Positions 1 through 8,655 of a stretch of DNA of 64,000 bases are shown here, piece after piece; the stretch's first letter is position 1; every line of letters starts with the position of its first letter. Made by a program: the position numbers and the translations under genes. Origin of the DNA: Solimicrobium silvestre (GTDB lineage: Bacteria; Pseudomonadota; Gammaproteobacteria; Burkholderiales; Burkholderiaceae_D); contig NZ_PUGF01000001.1 of assembly GCF_002976435.1 (NCBI RefSeq), positions 248,001 to 312,000 of the forward strand, given 5' to 3'. The notes beneath the pieces were generated by a model, which saw only the letters and a program-made list of their open reading frames with translations, was not told where the DNA came from and made no database searches.

Positions 1-499
1 TAGCCCGCGGCCTTACGGAAGTTGCCTGGATTAGGCTGCGTGATGTTTTACCCCCAAAATAGGCAATCAACATAAGAAAAAATACCAAGGCCAATCCTTG
101 AAAATTACTGATTGCTGCAGTTTTTTCTTTTAAACCAGGTACGCGTAAAAATACCTCGTTGATTAATCCACCAACCAATTGGTAATAACTAAAAATAATC
201 GCAGTAAGATGCACGCGTAGCCAAAATTGACCTGGTATTTTCCAGCGCGCTGAAACAAAGGCGATGATTAGGCTGATTAATGTTGCTAATGCCAATATAT
301 GGAATAGTGTAAAGCCACCTATTTTGTAAATAGCCAGCGCAGTGATGTTGGCTATTACCGACGCAATTACGTAATTACCACCAAGCCGTTTGTGAACATC
401 GCCACCTTTTAGTTTCCACAATAAGATGAATCCAGAAATCAATGCAATGATGCAGGCAATGGTGTGCACCCAACCGATAATGCCAATGTCTAAAGCCAT
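1..499 (-). CDS. DUF2306-like membrane protein (partial, C-terminus cut by window edge)
   Basis: An open frame runs from an ATG at 499 to the left edge without a stop, giving about 166 residues. It begins MALDIGIIGWVHTIACIIA and contains four or more hydrophobic helices: near the N-terminus, around residues 45-60, around 65-83 and around 140-155, with a conserved-looking HKRLGGNY loop after helix 1. This layout resembles DUF2306 family integral membrane proteins, whose function is unknown. It is the last gene of a minus-strand group: the winged-helix regulator upstream ends 24 bases before its start. The family call is from memory of the pattern and is tentative; the membrane topology is clear. 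Confidence 0.6.
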   Translation of the reverse strand, partial: MALDIGIIGWVHTIACIIALISGFILLWKLKGGDVHKRLGGNYVIASVIANITALAIYKIGGFTLFHILALATLISLIIAFVSARWKIPGQFWLRVHLTAIIFSYYQLVGGLINEVFLRVPGLKEKTAAISNFQGLALVFFLMLIAYFGGKTSRSLIQATSVRPRA

Positions 500-523
500 A
501 TCTACATTCCTGTTTTAGGGTTA

Positions 524-814
524 TTACATGTCTAATAAGTTACGTAATGCGGTGACATGATGCTTAAACGCATTCCGCCCTTGCGTAGTAGCGCGTATGC
601 GGGTTTGCGGTTTTTTTCCTACAAATTGCTTATCAATTTCAACGTAATTTGCACGCGCCAAAGTATCTAGATGCGCGCCAAGATTTCCGTCACTGGCTTC
701 GACCAGCGATTTGAGACGAACGAATTCAATCCACTCCTCTTTTTTGAGTACATTAAGTGAGGTCATGATGCGTAAGCGCATACTTTGATGAATAATTTCG
801 TCTAGTCCCGGCAT
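524..814 (-). CDS. Winged-helix transcriptional regulator
   Basis: A 96-residue protein of the short winged-helix type often annotated as a MarR/ArsR-like or HTH_34 regulator. The order of elements fits: an N-terminal helix (MPGLDEIIHQSMRLRIMTSL), a helix-turn-helix around residues 28-57 (LVEASDGNLGAHLDTLARA), then a beta wing with YVEIDKQFVGKKPQTRIRAT and a C-terminal helix. It lacks obvious metal-binding cysteines, so a metal sensor is unlikely. It sits between two membrane protein genes, 13 bases after the one upstream, and probably regulates their operon. The regulated target is inferred from position only. Confidence 0.8.
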   Translation of the reverse strand: MPGLDEIIHQSMRLRIMTSLNVLKKEEWIEFVRLKSLVEASDGNLGAHLDTLARANYVEIDKQFVGKKPQTRIRATTQGRNAFKHHVTALRNLLDM

Positions 815-827
815 GATTCAACGTCCC

Positions 828-1382
828 TTATTTAGCACGGGCTATCCAAGTGCCCCCCAACAACAACCCACCTCCCCCGGCTATTGCCATGATCAAATTA
901 AACCACGGCATAAAATTGAGGTAGGTGACCATACATAGAGCAATAACGGTTGCGCCTAAAATAATCCAGCGTATACCAAACCAGAGCCCACTTAACATGT
1001 AGCAAGCCATGATCAGAAAAGTCCAAAATACGGGAAGAGCGCCTGGTCGGTTGGAAATCAAGGTAGAAACAAGTATTCCAAACGCGGCAATAATGACGAT
1101 TGCCCAAGTTATTCGTTTGTCCTGCTTCTCATTTTTGCGATCACGTATGCTTAATATTACGGTTGCTATCCCCCCTATAGCATCACAAATTAACCAAATG
1201 CTGCCTGAATTCACCGGCATAAAAAAACAGGATAAATAAGCAATAATCCAAACCACTCCCCAAACTTGTACATATATTCCAGAACGCCAATAGCCTATTA
1301 ATTCTGCGCTGCGTTGTTGCGTTAGTTCAATTTGAATTAAAGCTTCTTGCGCTTGTTGTTTAGTTATCACGGGTTTTCTCAC
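828..1382 (-). CDS. Hypothetical multi-pass membrane protein
   Basis: A 184-residue protein with a soluble N-terminal helix of about 35 residues containing QQAQEALIQIE, followed by five to six hydrophobic segments (approximately residues 38-57, 61-77, 92-108, 115-134, 136-155 and 160-178). The charged loop RDRKNEKQDKR near residue 80 probably faces the cytoplasm. It is the first gene of the minus-strand group with the winged-helix regulator and the DUF2306-like protein. Small regulators of this type often accompany such membrane proteins, which suggests a paired sensor or transporter role, but I recognise no functional residues and assign no function. Confidence 0.75.
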   Translation of the reverse strand: MRKPVITKQQAQEALIQIELTQQRSAELIGYWRSGIYVQVWGVVWIIAYLSCFFMPVNSGSIWLICDAIGGIATVILSIRDRKNEKQDKRITWAIVIIAAFGILVSTLISNRPGALPVFWTFLIMACYMLSGLWFGIRWIILGATVIALCMVTYLNFMPWFNLIMAIAGGGGLLLGGTWIARAK

Positions 1383-1792
1383 ATTTACTCTGCAATACAG
1401 AGTACTCTATATAAAATTAATTTATGCGTCAATAGAATTATGAATAATGTATTTCAGAGAAAATGGACTAACTAGGCGTTATACTTTTGAGAGGAAGGGG
1501 TGCGTATTGACTGAGAGTCGACAGCGAGGTAGGTGGTAATGGCGAAGCATATTACATCTTACAAGTTGTTATGTAACGATGTTCGAATTACTAGTGAAAA
1601 ACTGCAATATGCGGCTGTGAATCGCCAGATAAAGCGCACCAGCAATTCGTGCATAAATCTGCGGGGAAGTCTCTATGGTTTTATTTATCATTGCATCTTC
1701 AATCCCATTTATGAATATCTTTGGCTGTAGGTATAGGTGTAAGCTGGGTTGAAAACCCAGCTTACCACGCCGAATCACGACAACATATTCAC
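1383..1792. other. Intergenic stretch, no supported gene
   Basis: About 410 bases separate two minus-strand transcription units. The short open frames here on either strand lack a good ribosome binding site and show no recognisable protein pattern. The only clear structure is the hairpin at 1739-1765. The upper part near 1383-1450 should hold the promoter of the regulator operon, but I could not pick out a convincing -35/-10 pair. Confidence 0.5.
1739..1765. other. Perfect 12-bp hairpin downstream of the M2 peptidase gene
   Basis: The arms GTAAGCTGGGTT-type (1739-1750) and its complement (1754-1765) pair perfectly around a 3-base loop. It lies 28 bases after the stop codon of the minus-strand peptidase, where a terminator would be expected. 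Neither strand has a T-run after the stem, so it is not a standard intrinsic terminator. It could stabilise the mRNA 3' end. Confidence 0.5.
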
Positions 1793-3610
1793 TTACTTCT
1801 TCGCACTCTTCTCATACAACGCATTCTGTTCATCCAGCCATACTTTTAACGGCGCGAAATAATCAAGAATCGCCGTAGCATCAATCCTGTCTGAACCCGT
1901 CATCGTTTTTAACGCTTCAGGCCACGGCTTACTGGAACCCATTTTCAACATCGCCTGGAATTTTTCGCCGGCTTGTTTATTTTCAAAAATCGAGCAACGA
2001 TTTAACGGGCCAACATAACCGGCTTCTTTACACAAGGCACGATGAAACTGGAATTGCAAGATATCAGCCAAGAAGTAACGTGCGTAAGGCGTATCCGATG
2101 CGACATGAAATTTTGCTCCGGCATCAAAGCCATTCGCTTCCATCGGTGCAGGGCGGCTAATTCCTTGGTATTGTTCACGCAATTCCCACCAAGCTTTGTC
2201 GTAGTTTTCTGGCGTGACTTTGCCGGAATACACTTCCCAGCGCCATTTATCAACCAAGTAACCGAACGGTAAAAACGCCACTTTTTCAAGTGCACGGTTA
2301 AGCAAAGTACCTATCTCCTGATCTTTGGTTGGCAGAGTTTCACGCAGGCCGATTTTTTTCAAATACTCGGGCGTGACTGACAGTGCAATCGTGTCGCCTA
2401 TCGCTTCATGGAAACCATCGTTTGCGCCGTTGTGGAACATTGGATCTTGATCACGATACGCCAGGAAGTAATACACGTGCCCTAATTCATGATGAATGGT
2501 TGTGAAGTCTTCGGCAGTAGGAGTAATGCACATTTTGATGCGCACATCTTGCCGGGCATCGATATCCCACGCGGACGCATGGCAAACAACTTCGCGGTCT
2601 TTAGGTTTGCTCAGCAAAGAACGCTTCCAGAATGTTTCCGGTAACTTTTCCATTCCGAGGGAAGTGTAAAAACGCTCTGCGTAGCCCGCCATTTGTGTTG
2701 GCGTGACTTTGCGCTCTTTTAACACTTCACTTAAATCATAGGAGGAGGAAAGCCCTTCCGGTTTTAAAATGGGATATAAATTATCCCAGGTCTGGCTCCA
2801 CATATTGCCAAACAAATGCGCGGGAATTGGGCCGGTTGATGGCACCTCTTTTTCGCCGTAGGTTTTTTGTAATTGATGACGCGTGTAGGTGTAAAGTGAG
2901 TCATACAACGGCTTTACTTGTTGCCACAAACGTTCCATTTCAAATTCAAATTGCTTGGGCGTCATTTCATAGTTGGAACGCCACAACGCGCCAGTATCGG
3001 CATAGCCCATGTTCACCGCGCCTTTATTCGACAAGGCGACATATTTTGCGTAGTCGTCTTTATAGGAAGGCGACAGGCTGTGCCAACCTAACCAAACTTC
3101 TTTTAACAAAGCCGGATCACGTGACGTTGCCATGATGTGCTCCAACTCACCCAATGCTAAACAGCTCTTGGGATCATCCTTTTTTGGGCAATATTTAGCT
3201 TTGCCATAGCTGCCTGACATGGAAGCCGCTATGCGCGCATAAGCGGCGCGTTCAGCCGGATCAGATAGCATTAAATTCAGCTGCATTTGCGCTAATTTGC
3301 GCTTACTTGCTTCGCTCATTAGCACGCCGTTATAACGACGCGCTTGCAACGCTAATTCGCCGGAAATTGCCAGCAGCGCTTCGGATTCTTGTGCCGTAGC
3401 CGCTTCTGTGTCGTCCGTGATGAAGTTTTCATAAATCCATTCGGCCCGCTGCGCACGAATAACAGCGGCTTCCAGCTTCGCTTCCGCGTCATGCACAAAT
3501 TGTTCAGCTTCGGCGGTGGTTGGCGTTCCTGTCGATGGTGCTGCAGTTTGCGCCCAGCTGACTTGGGTAATAAGTACGCTACAAGCTAAAACAAGGGGGT
3601 TTAATTTCAT
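1793..3610 (-). CDS. Periplasmic M2-family peptidyl-dipeptidase (ACE-like)
   Basis: A zinc metallopeptidase of family M2, the bacterial relatives of angiotensin-converting enzyme, removing dipeptides from peptide C-termini. The 605-residue protein starts with a signal peptide (cleavage expected after VSWA), so it acts in the periplasm. The zinc motif HELGH is at residues 374-378, and the third ligand Glu lies in GFHEAIGD at residue 402, exactly 28 residues after the first His as in human ACE. Length matches single-domain bacterial M2 enzymes. AGGAG lies six bases before the ATG at 3610; a GTG three bases earlier is a less well spaced alternative. It is a single-gene unit. The family is certain; physiological substrates are unknown. 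Confidence 0.93.
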   Translation of the reverse strand: MKLNPLVLACSVLITQVSWAQTAAPSTGTPTTAEAEQFVHDAEAKLEAAVIRAQRAEWIYENFITDDTEAATAQESEALLAISGELALQARRYNGVLMSEASKRKLAQMQLNLMLSDPAERAAYARIAASMSGSYGKAKYCPKKDDPKSCLALGELEHIMATSRDPALLKEVWLGWHSLSPSYKDDYAKYVALSNKGAVNMGYADTGALWRSNYEMTPKQFEFEMERLWQQVKPLYDSLYTYTRHQLQKTYGEKEVPSTGPIPAHLFGNMWSQTWDNLYPILKPEGLSSSYDLSEVLKERKVTPTQMAGYAERFYTSLGMEKLPETFWKRSLLSKPKDREVVCHASAWDIDARQDVRIKMCITPTAEDFTTIHHELGHVYYFLAYRDQDPMFHNGANDGFHEAIGDTIALSVTPEYLKKIGLRETLPTKDQEIGTLLNRALEKVAFLPFGYLVDKWRWEVYSGKVTPENYDKAWWELREQYQGISRPAPMEANGFDAGAKFHVASDTPYARYFLADILQFQFHRALCKEAGYVGPLNRCSIFENKQAGEKFQAMLKMGSSKPWPEALKTMTGSDRIDATAILDYFAPLKVWLDEQNALYEKSAKK

Positions 3611-3613
3611 CAC

Positions 3614-3974
3614 GATCTCCTATTTTTTTGGTATTTACGTTAAAAACTCGTGTGAGTTTAGCAAATTCACCTCATCTGACAACGCATTTTTCGCAAAAAT
3701 ATCAAGAACAGAGTAAATTTTGTAAAAGCTAAATAACTAGCCTGACTATTCATTAAATAAGCGACAGTAAGAAATAATGCTTAGAATAAAACTTAAGACT
3801 AAGCTAATAAGTAAGCCCTAAAAATCTGTATACGTGTGAAAAATCAAAGTACATAATTCCTTATTTACAGATTCGATTACGCACTAATTTTGAATCAACG
3901 TCACACAGCCTCATCGAGCTTTACAAAAATCACCCCAGAAAACTGAATGCCTTAGGTCGTCCTAGGAGAACATT
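3614..3974. other. Divergent intergenic region between M2 peptidase and kup
   Basis: About 360 AT-rich bases separate the divergent peptidase and kup genes and must contain both promoters. Several TATAAT-like hexamers occur by chance in such sequence and none is clearly better than the others. No small gene, RNA fold or known riboswitch was recognised. Confidence 0.4.
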
Positions 3975-5915
3975 TTGTCGAATAGTTCAACATCTCAGTC
4001 AACACCCCAATCAGCACACTCTCAATCCATGCCCGCACTTGCTCTGGCAGCACTGGGTATAGTGTTTGGCGATCTGGGTACCAGCCCCTTATATGCCTTG
4101 CAAGAGACGTTTCACCCGCAGCGCGGCGTAGCGGCGAGCGCAGAAAACGTAATGGGTGCCGTGTCGCTGTTCTTGTGGGCACTGATTATCATGGTCAGCC
4201 TGAAATATGTTCTGGTCTTAATGCGTGCCGACAATCGTGGTGAAGGTGGGATTTTAGCGTTGCTAACGCTATTAATCGGAGAACGCAGCTGCCATCAGCA
4301 CACAGGGCGACGCGCTAAACGCTGGATTTTTTTAGCGCTGATCGGCACGGCCATGTTGTATGGCGACGGCGTTATTACTCCGGCGATTTCGGTGCTCTCC
4401 GCCATTGAAGGCTTACAGATCGCCACGCCAGCATTCCAACCCTATGTTGTACCAACCACGATTGTGATTTTGATCGGGCTGTTTGCCATTCAACCATTCG
4501 GTTCTGGCAAAGTCGGGATTATCTTTGGCCCGATTTTATTAATCTGGTTTTTAGTGATTGCCGCGCTCGGCTTGCATACACTTTGGCAAAATCCTGCCAT
4601 TCTTGGCGCGATCAATCCGATGCATGGCATTCGTTTTTTTGAGCGCAATGGTGGTCAAGGATTTATTGCATTGGGTGCCGTGGTACTTTGCCTGACTGGC
4701 GGTGAAGCCTTATATGCGGATATGGGACATTTTGGCCGCAGGCCAATTCAGCTCGCATGGTACGGACTGGCGCTACCGTCGCTGGCCCTGAATTATCTTG
4801 GACAGGGTGCGCTGTTATTGAGTAACCCTAGCGTCGCTGACCGCCCGTTTTATTCGATGGTGCCAACCTGGGGCCTGTATCCCATGGTGGCACTGGCGGC
4901 ACTGGCTACGATTGTCGCCTCGCAGGCGTTGATCTCCGCCGTATTTTCATTAACACGTCAGGCCGCGCAATTAGGCTACAGCCCACGCGTTGAAGTCATC
5001 CACACTTCCGGCGCAATGATAGGCCAAGTCTATCTGCCGACCTTGAATTGGCTACTAATGATAGGTACGATCGCCATCGTCTTGCTATTCAAAACTTCCG
5101 ACAATCTGGCCGCCGCTTTCGGGCTGGCGGTTTCCACCACCATGGCAATTACCACGATTTTATTTGCTGCCTTAGCCCGCGTCAGATGGCATTGGTCATG
5201 GTGGTCAGTGGCGGCTGTGGCTGGCGTATTCTTCATTGCCGATGTCGCCTTTGTCCTGGCAAATACGCTTAAATTCCTGGACGGCGGCTGGCTACCACTC
5301 GCCCTCGGCATTGCCGTCTTTTCCATCATGGCTTCGTGGTATGCGGAACGCGCAATATTAGCAAAAGAACGACGCGAACGTGCTATGCCACTCGGTTCTT
5401 TTATTGATAACCTGGCGATGTCGCCACCGCACCGGGTTGCCGGCGTAGCTGTATTTTTAACTGAAGAAGCAGACGTAGTGCCTGTCGAACTGCTGCATCA
5501 TTTAAAGCACAATCAAGTGCTACACGAACGCGTCGTATTGCTCACCCTGATCACCGAGGAAGTGCCGCGTGTGCAGAAGGAACATAGTTTGTCCGTGGAC
5601 GAATTGCCGCTCGGTTTTATCAGTATAATCGCGCGGTTCGGATTTATGGAAGAGCCCAACGTTCCCAATACGTTGGATCTGACTTCCAAGCTCGCAGACT
5701 ATGAATTGTTCGAACCCTTATCAACCACCTATTTCCTCGGCCACCAAACCCTGGTGCTTCCACGCCGCCGGCAATGGCAATGGCGCGGTTGGTTGCATCG
5801 CTGGTCGCAGAGCCTGTTTATACTCTTAAGCCGCAACGAACATAATGCAATACTGCGTTTCGGCTTGCCGCCCAATCGCGTAGTTGAGCTTGGACAGCAC
5901 TTGGAAATGGAGTAA
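3975..5915 (+). CDS. kup: Low-affinity potassium uptake protein Kup
   Basis: A K+/H+ symporter of the KUP/HAK/KT family in the inner membrane, 646 residues, close to the usual 620-640. The family signature LGIVFGDLGTSPLYALQE is at residues 28-45, followed by around 12 hydrophobic helices to about residue 455 and a soluble C-terminal domain. The motif LYGDGVITPAISVLSA near residue 130 is also typical. The start is a TTG with AGGAG six bases upstream; the first 20 residues are Ser/Gln-rich and not conserved in the family. It stands alone, with a GST gene 49 bases downstream. Identification is secure. Confidence 0.97.
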   Translation: MSNSSTSQSTPQSAHSQSMPALALAALGIVFGDLGTSPLYALQETFHPQRGVAASAENVMGAVSLFLWALIIMVSLKYVLVLMRADNRGEGGILALLTLLIGERSCHQHTGRRAKRWIFLALIGTAMLYGDGVITPAISVLSAIEGLQIATPAFQPYVVPTTIVILIGLFAIQPFGSGKVGIIFGPILLIWFLVIAALGLHTLWQNPAILGAINPMHGIRFFERNGGQGFIALGAVVLCLTGGEALYADMGHFGRRPIQLAWYGLALPSLALNYLGQGALLLSNPSVADRPFYSMVPTWGLYPMVALAALATIVASQALISAVFSLTRQAAQLGYSPRVEVIHTSGAMIGQVYLPTLNWLLMIGTIAIVLLFKTSDNLAAAFGLAVSTTMAITTILFAALARVRWHWSWWSVAAVAGVFFIADVAFVLANTLKFLDGGWLPLALGIAVFSIMASWYAERAILAKERRERAMPLGSFIDNLAMSPPHRVAGVAVFLTEEADVVPVELLHHLKHNQVLHERVVLLTLITEEVPRVQKEHSLSVDELPLGFISIIARFGFMEEPNVPNTLDLTSKLADYELFEPLSTTYFLGHQTLVLPRRRQWQWRGWLHRWSQSLFILLSRNEHNAILRFGLPPNRVVELGQHLEME

Positions 5916-5964
5916 TAATGCTGTTCGTAAAATAATTCAAACATCATTAGAAAGTGCCCGTCAC

Positions 5965-6663
5965 ATGCTAACCCTGCATCATCTTGAAACATCACGTTCG
6001 CAACGCATACTCTGGTTACTGGAAGAGTTAAAAGTGCCGTACCAGATCGTACGTTATCAACGCGACAAAAAGACCCGTCTCGCCCCGCCCGAACTGAAAG
6101 CAATTCACCCATTGGGTAAATCGCCAGTGATCACCGACGGCGATATAACGGTTGCAGAATCGGGCGCAATTTTGGAATATCTGGCCGATAAATATGGCTA
6201 TCTGGGTAAAGAAGATGCTACTGGCGAGCTTACCAACATCGTGCCCGCGCCAAACACCCCCGAACATCTTCAATGCCGCTTTTGGATGCACTACGCCGAA
6301 GGATCTCTAATGAACTGGCTGGTGATGAAGTTGGTGTTTATGACTATTCCAACTCAGCCTATGCCGTTTTTTGTCCGTCCGATTGCACGCCAGTTATGCG
6401 CCAAGGTGCTGGTCAAACTAGTTGATCCCAACGTCACAACTGCGCTCACCTTTATAGACAATCACCTCGCCAGCCACCCATGGTTTGCCGGAGATGAAAT
6501 AACGCTAGCTGATTTTCAAATGAGTTTTGCTGTCGAGGCGGGATTGGCACGCGGTAATCATGCCCGTCAGTTTACGCATCTGTCCGCTTACCGCGAAAAA
6601 ATGGTACAGCGTCCCGCATACCAGCGAGCCATAAAAATCGGTGGTCCGGTGATCATGAGCTAA
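5965..6663 (+). CDS. Glutathione S-transferase family protein
   Basis: A two-domain GST of 232 residues. The thioredoxin-like N-domain begins MLTLHHLETSRSQRILW, with the catalytic Ser region at residues 9-13, the cis-Pro in GKSPVITDGD and the glutathione-binding ESGAILEYL. The C-terminal helical domain carries the N-capping motif LADFQMSF. The ATG at 5965 is chosen because it aligns with the second GST of this window (15555-16181); a longer in-frame version from 5884 would overlap kup and add residues unlike any GST. Expected to conjugate or reduce electrophiles in the cytoplasm; the substrate is unknown. Confidence 0.88.
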   Translation: MLTLHHLETSRSQRILWLLEELKVPYQIVRYQRDKKTRLAPPELKAIHPLGKSPVITDGDITVAESGAILEYLADKYGYLGKEDATGELTNIVPAPNTPEHLQCRFWMHYAEGSLMNWLVMKLVFMTIPTQPMPFFVRPIARQLCAKVLVKLVDPNVTTALTFIDNHLASHPWFAGDEITLADFQMSFAVEAGLARGNHARQFTHLSAYREKMVQRPAYQRAIKIGGPVIMS

Positions 6664-6699
6664 TTTAATTAGTTTAAATTTCCAACGCTGAATACATTC

Positions 6700-7542
6700 T
6701 CAAAGCGGCAGCAAAGTTGGTGCGCGCTGCTGCAAAATATCTTGCATCCTCACCTCTATTCCTTGAATGGTATAAGGATGAGTCAGGATGTAAAACTGGT
6801 TATGTTTAACCGCATCCAAAGTCGCGCTAGCAACTTGCTCGGCACTCATACCAGCTTGCACTGCCTTGGTTACTGCCAAGCCTGTTTTGATGCTGACTTT
6901 ATCTAATTTTGCGACATCGGTACGATCTTCCGATGCGCGGTGCCGTTCCGATTCAATAATACGGGTATTGACCCAACCCGGGCAAAGTACCGACACGTTT
7001 ATGTTCGCCTTGCGTAACACCAGGTCATGCTGCAAGCCCTCCGATAAGGTCACCACGCCGAACTTACTGACGTTATAAGCAGCTAACGACGGCTCAGAAA
7101 TTAAGCCGGCAATCGAGGCAGTATTGACGATGTGCCCGTCTGCGCCGCCCGCCAACATACGCGGAATAAAGGCGCGTAATGCGTGCGTTACGCCATACAG
7201 GTTAATTCCCATTAACCAGTTCCAATCTTCTTCTGTCGTTTCCCAGGCGTTTTTTGCGAAGGCGACACCGGCATTATTCACCAGCAAATTGACTTGCCCA
7301 AACCGCGCAAACGCAGCGTCGGCCAATGCATCTACAGCGCTTGATTTAGATACATCTGTTACCTGCCCAATTACCTCTGTATCGCGGGCAGAAATTTCGG
7401 CCACGGTTGCAGCCAGCTTATCTGCATCAATATCGGCTAATACTAATTTCATCCCTTCCGCTGCACAAGCTAGAGCAATAGCTTTGCCGATACCTTCTGC
7501 GGCACCGGTAATAACAGCGACTTTTTGGCTTAAATTTTGCAT
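6700..7542 (-). CDS. Short-chain dehydrogenase/reductase (SDR)
   Basis: A classical NAD(P)-dependent SDR of 280 residues. The Rossmann cofactor motif TGAAEGIG is at residues 12-19, NNAG at 89-92, the catalytic Ser at 143 and the YxxxK pair at Tyr156 and Lys160. An Asp at the end of beta-strand 2 (LADIDAD) suggests NAD rather than NADP preference. It is the last gene of the operon starting with the acyl-CoA dehydrogenase at 11001, 32 bases after the phosphatase gene. In this setting it probably oxidises a hydroxyacyl or alcohol intermediate of lipid-like catabolism; that role is inferred from neighbours. Confidence 0.9.
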   Translation of the reverse strand: MQNLSQKVAVITGAAEGIGKAIALACAAEGMKLVLADIDADKLAATVAEISARDTEVIGQVTDVSKSSAVDALADAAFARFGQVNLLVNNAGVAFAKNAWETTEEDWNWLMGINLYGVTHALRAFIPRMLAGGADGHIVNTASIAGLISEPSLAAYNVSKFGVVTLSEGLQHDLVLRKANINVSVLCPGWVNTRIIESERHRASEDRTDVAKLDKVSIKTGLAVTKAVQAGMSAEQVASATLDAVKHNQFYILTHPYTIQGIEVRMQDILQQRAPTLLPL

Positions 7543-7574
7543 GGTGAATTCCTGACTTTAAGTAACTAAATAAT

Positions 7575-8285
7575 TTAGCGATAAGTGATTAAACTTTGAT
7601 CATTGTGTAGTTCAAGATGCGCGATGGTATTCATACTGGCTAAATTTATTTGCCCATCGCTGTGCAATAATTTACTGACGCCGCTATTCACCATACCCAC
7701 CATGAGTTGCATTAAATGCGTGTCAGGTACCGCCAGTAATTGCTGACAAGCCACACTAATTGGCCCGCCTGAAGTAAACACGATGGTGTTTTGAGTAATT
7801 AATTTTTCAGTGGTTAGTGCCTTCAATGAGCAACTCACACGAGTTTGGAAAGCACTCCAACTTTCTACATAATCCACATCGTTCTCGCCATTCATCCAGC
7901 GCGCCAACGCGTCAGAAAACATGCGCTCAAAAACACTACGCGGCTGATCCTGACTGGCTAAAAATTGCATCAACTGAAGTGAATCGGCAAATTCCGGGCG
8001 GCTTCGATGCAGTATTTGTTCATGATCAAATTCATTAAAACCAGGCTCCACTAACCAGTGTTGCGGATGCAAATGCTCTGGGGAGCCGAAGCCTTCCACA
8101 AAAGCTTCAGCACTTTGGTGATGCCGCTGCATCCCACCTAAAACCAATGTTTCTACCGACTGTTGCGATTGCCGCATCCACTGCCCCAACAACAGCGACT
8201 GACGTACGCCTAACTCAGAAAGTTGATCGTAATTTGCAGAACCAAAACTGGCCTGGCCATGACGTACTAAATAAATTGCATCCAT
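7575..8285 (-). CDS. Histidine phosphatase family protein
   Basis: A phosphoglycerate-mutase-like phosphatase of 236 residues. The catalytic RHG motif lies in YLVRHGQASFG at residues 8-10, with His9 as the phosphorylated residue; the second active-site region VFTSGGPIS occurs near residue 177, with Ser-Gly-Gly where many relatives have Ser-His-Gly. The ATG at 8285 directly precedes DAIYLVRHG and is two bases from the stop of the upstream DUF1304 gene, so translation is coupled; a longer frame reaching 8462 would run through that gene. Its partners are the phosphotransferase and acyl-CoA dehydrogenase, so it may remove a phosphate placed by the kinase. Substrate unknown. Confidence 0.87.
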   Translation of the reverse strand: MDAIYLVRHGQASFGSANYDQLSELGVRQSLLLGQWMRQSQQSVETLVLGGMQRHHQSAEAFVEGFGSPEHLHPQHWLVEPGFNEFDHEQILHRSRPEFADSLQLMQFLASQDQPRSVFERMFSDALARWMNGENDVDYVESWSAFQTRVSCSLKALTTEKLITQNTIVFTSGGPISVACQQLLAVPDTHLMQLMVGMVNSGVSKLLHSDGQINLASMNTIAHLELHNDQSLITYR

Positions 8286-8287
8286 TT

Positions 8288-8653
8288 TTATGCACCAATC
8301 AATACCAAAGCTAAAGCTAACATGGCAGGAATTCCTTGTATAAATAAAATAGAACGTTTTACCGTTACTGCACCAAAAACTGCTGCGACGATAACGCAAC
8401 CCAGAAAAAAGAGTTGTAACTGATCTGCGTAGTGCGCATCTGGATGCACTAAACTCCAGCACAAACCAGCGGCCAAAAAACCGTTATATAAACCTTGATT
8501 AGCAGCCAGACCTTGACTGTCTTTGGCAAATTGCTCGGTCAGACCAAAAATTTTTCGGCCTTTGGGTTTGGTCCATAAAAACATTTCCAGCACTAAAAAA
8601 TAGACATGTTCCAAAGCGACCAAAGCCACCATCAACATTATTGCGGTTTTCAT
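8288..8653 (-). CDS. DUF1304 family membrane protein
   Basis: A 121-residue protein with four predicted membrane helices beginning MKTAIMLMVALVALEHVYF and carrying the family's Glu/His near residue 14 and a FGLTEQFAKDSQGLAANQGL segment that matches DUF1304. The ATG at 8653 is chosen because AAGGGG stands just upstream; an earlier in-frame start at 8692 lies inside the phosphotransferase gene. It is packed two bases after that gene and two bases before the phosphatase gene. Function of the family is unknown. The operon context suggests a membrane step linked to lipid handling, as inference only. Confidence 0.85.
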   Translation of the reverse strand: MKTAIMLMVALVALEHVYFLVLEMFLWTKPKGRKIFGLTEQFAKDSQGLAANQGLYNGFLAAGLCWSLVHPDAHYADQLQLFFLGCVIVAAVFGAVTVKRSILFIQGIPAMLALALVLIGA

Positions 8654-8655
8654 TC

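Noticed and set aside
1739-1765. Intrinsic terminator call for the 12-bp hairpin
   Set aside because: Stem is perfect but no T-run follows on either strand, so it is listed only as a hairpin.
1533-1778. Small overlapping frames on both strands near 1.6 kb
   Set aside because: No ribosome binding site, no homology pattern, and the two frames contradict one another.
5884-5964. Longer N-terminus for the first GST
   Set aside because: It overlaps kup, adds residues unlike GSTs, and the paralog at 15555 starts at the equivalent of 5965.
7124-7555. 143-residue frame opposite the SDR gene
   Set aside because: It is fully within the SDR gene on the other strand, has an Ala-rich shadow composition and no start signals.
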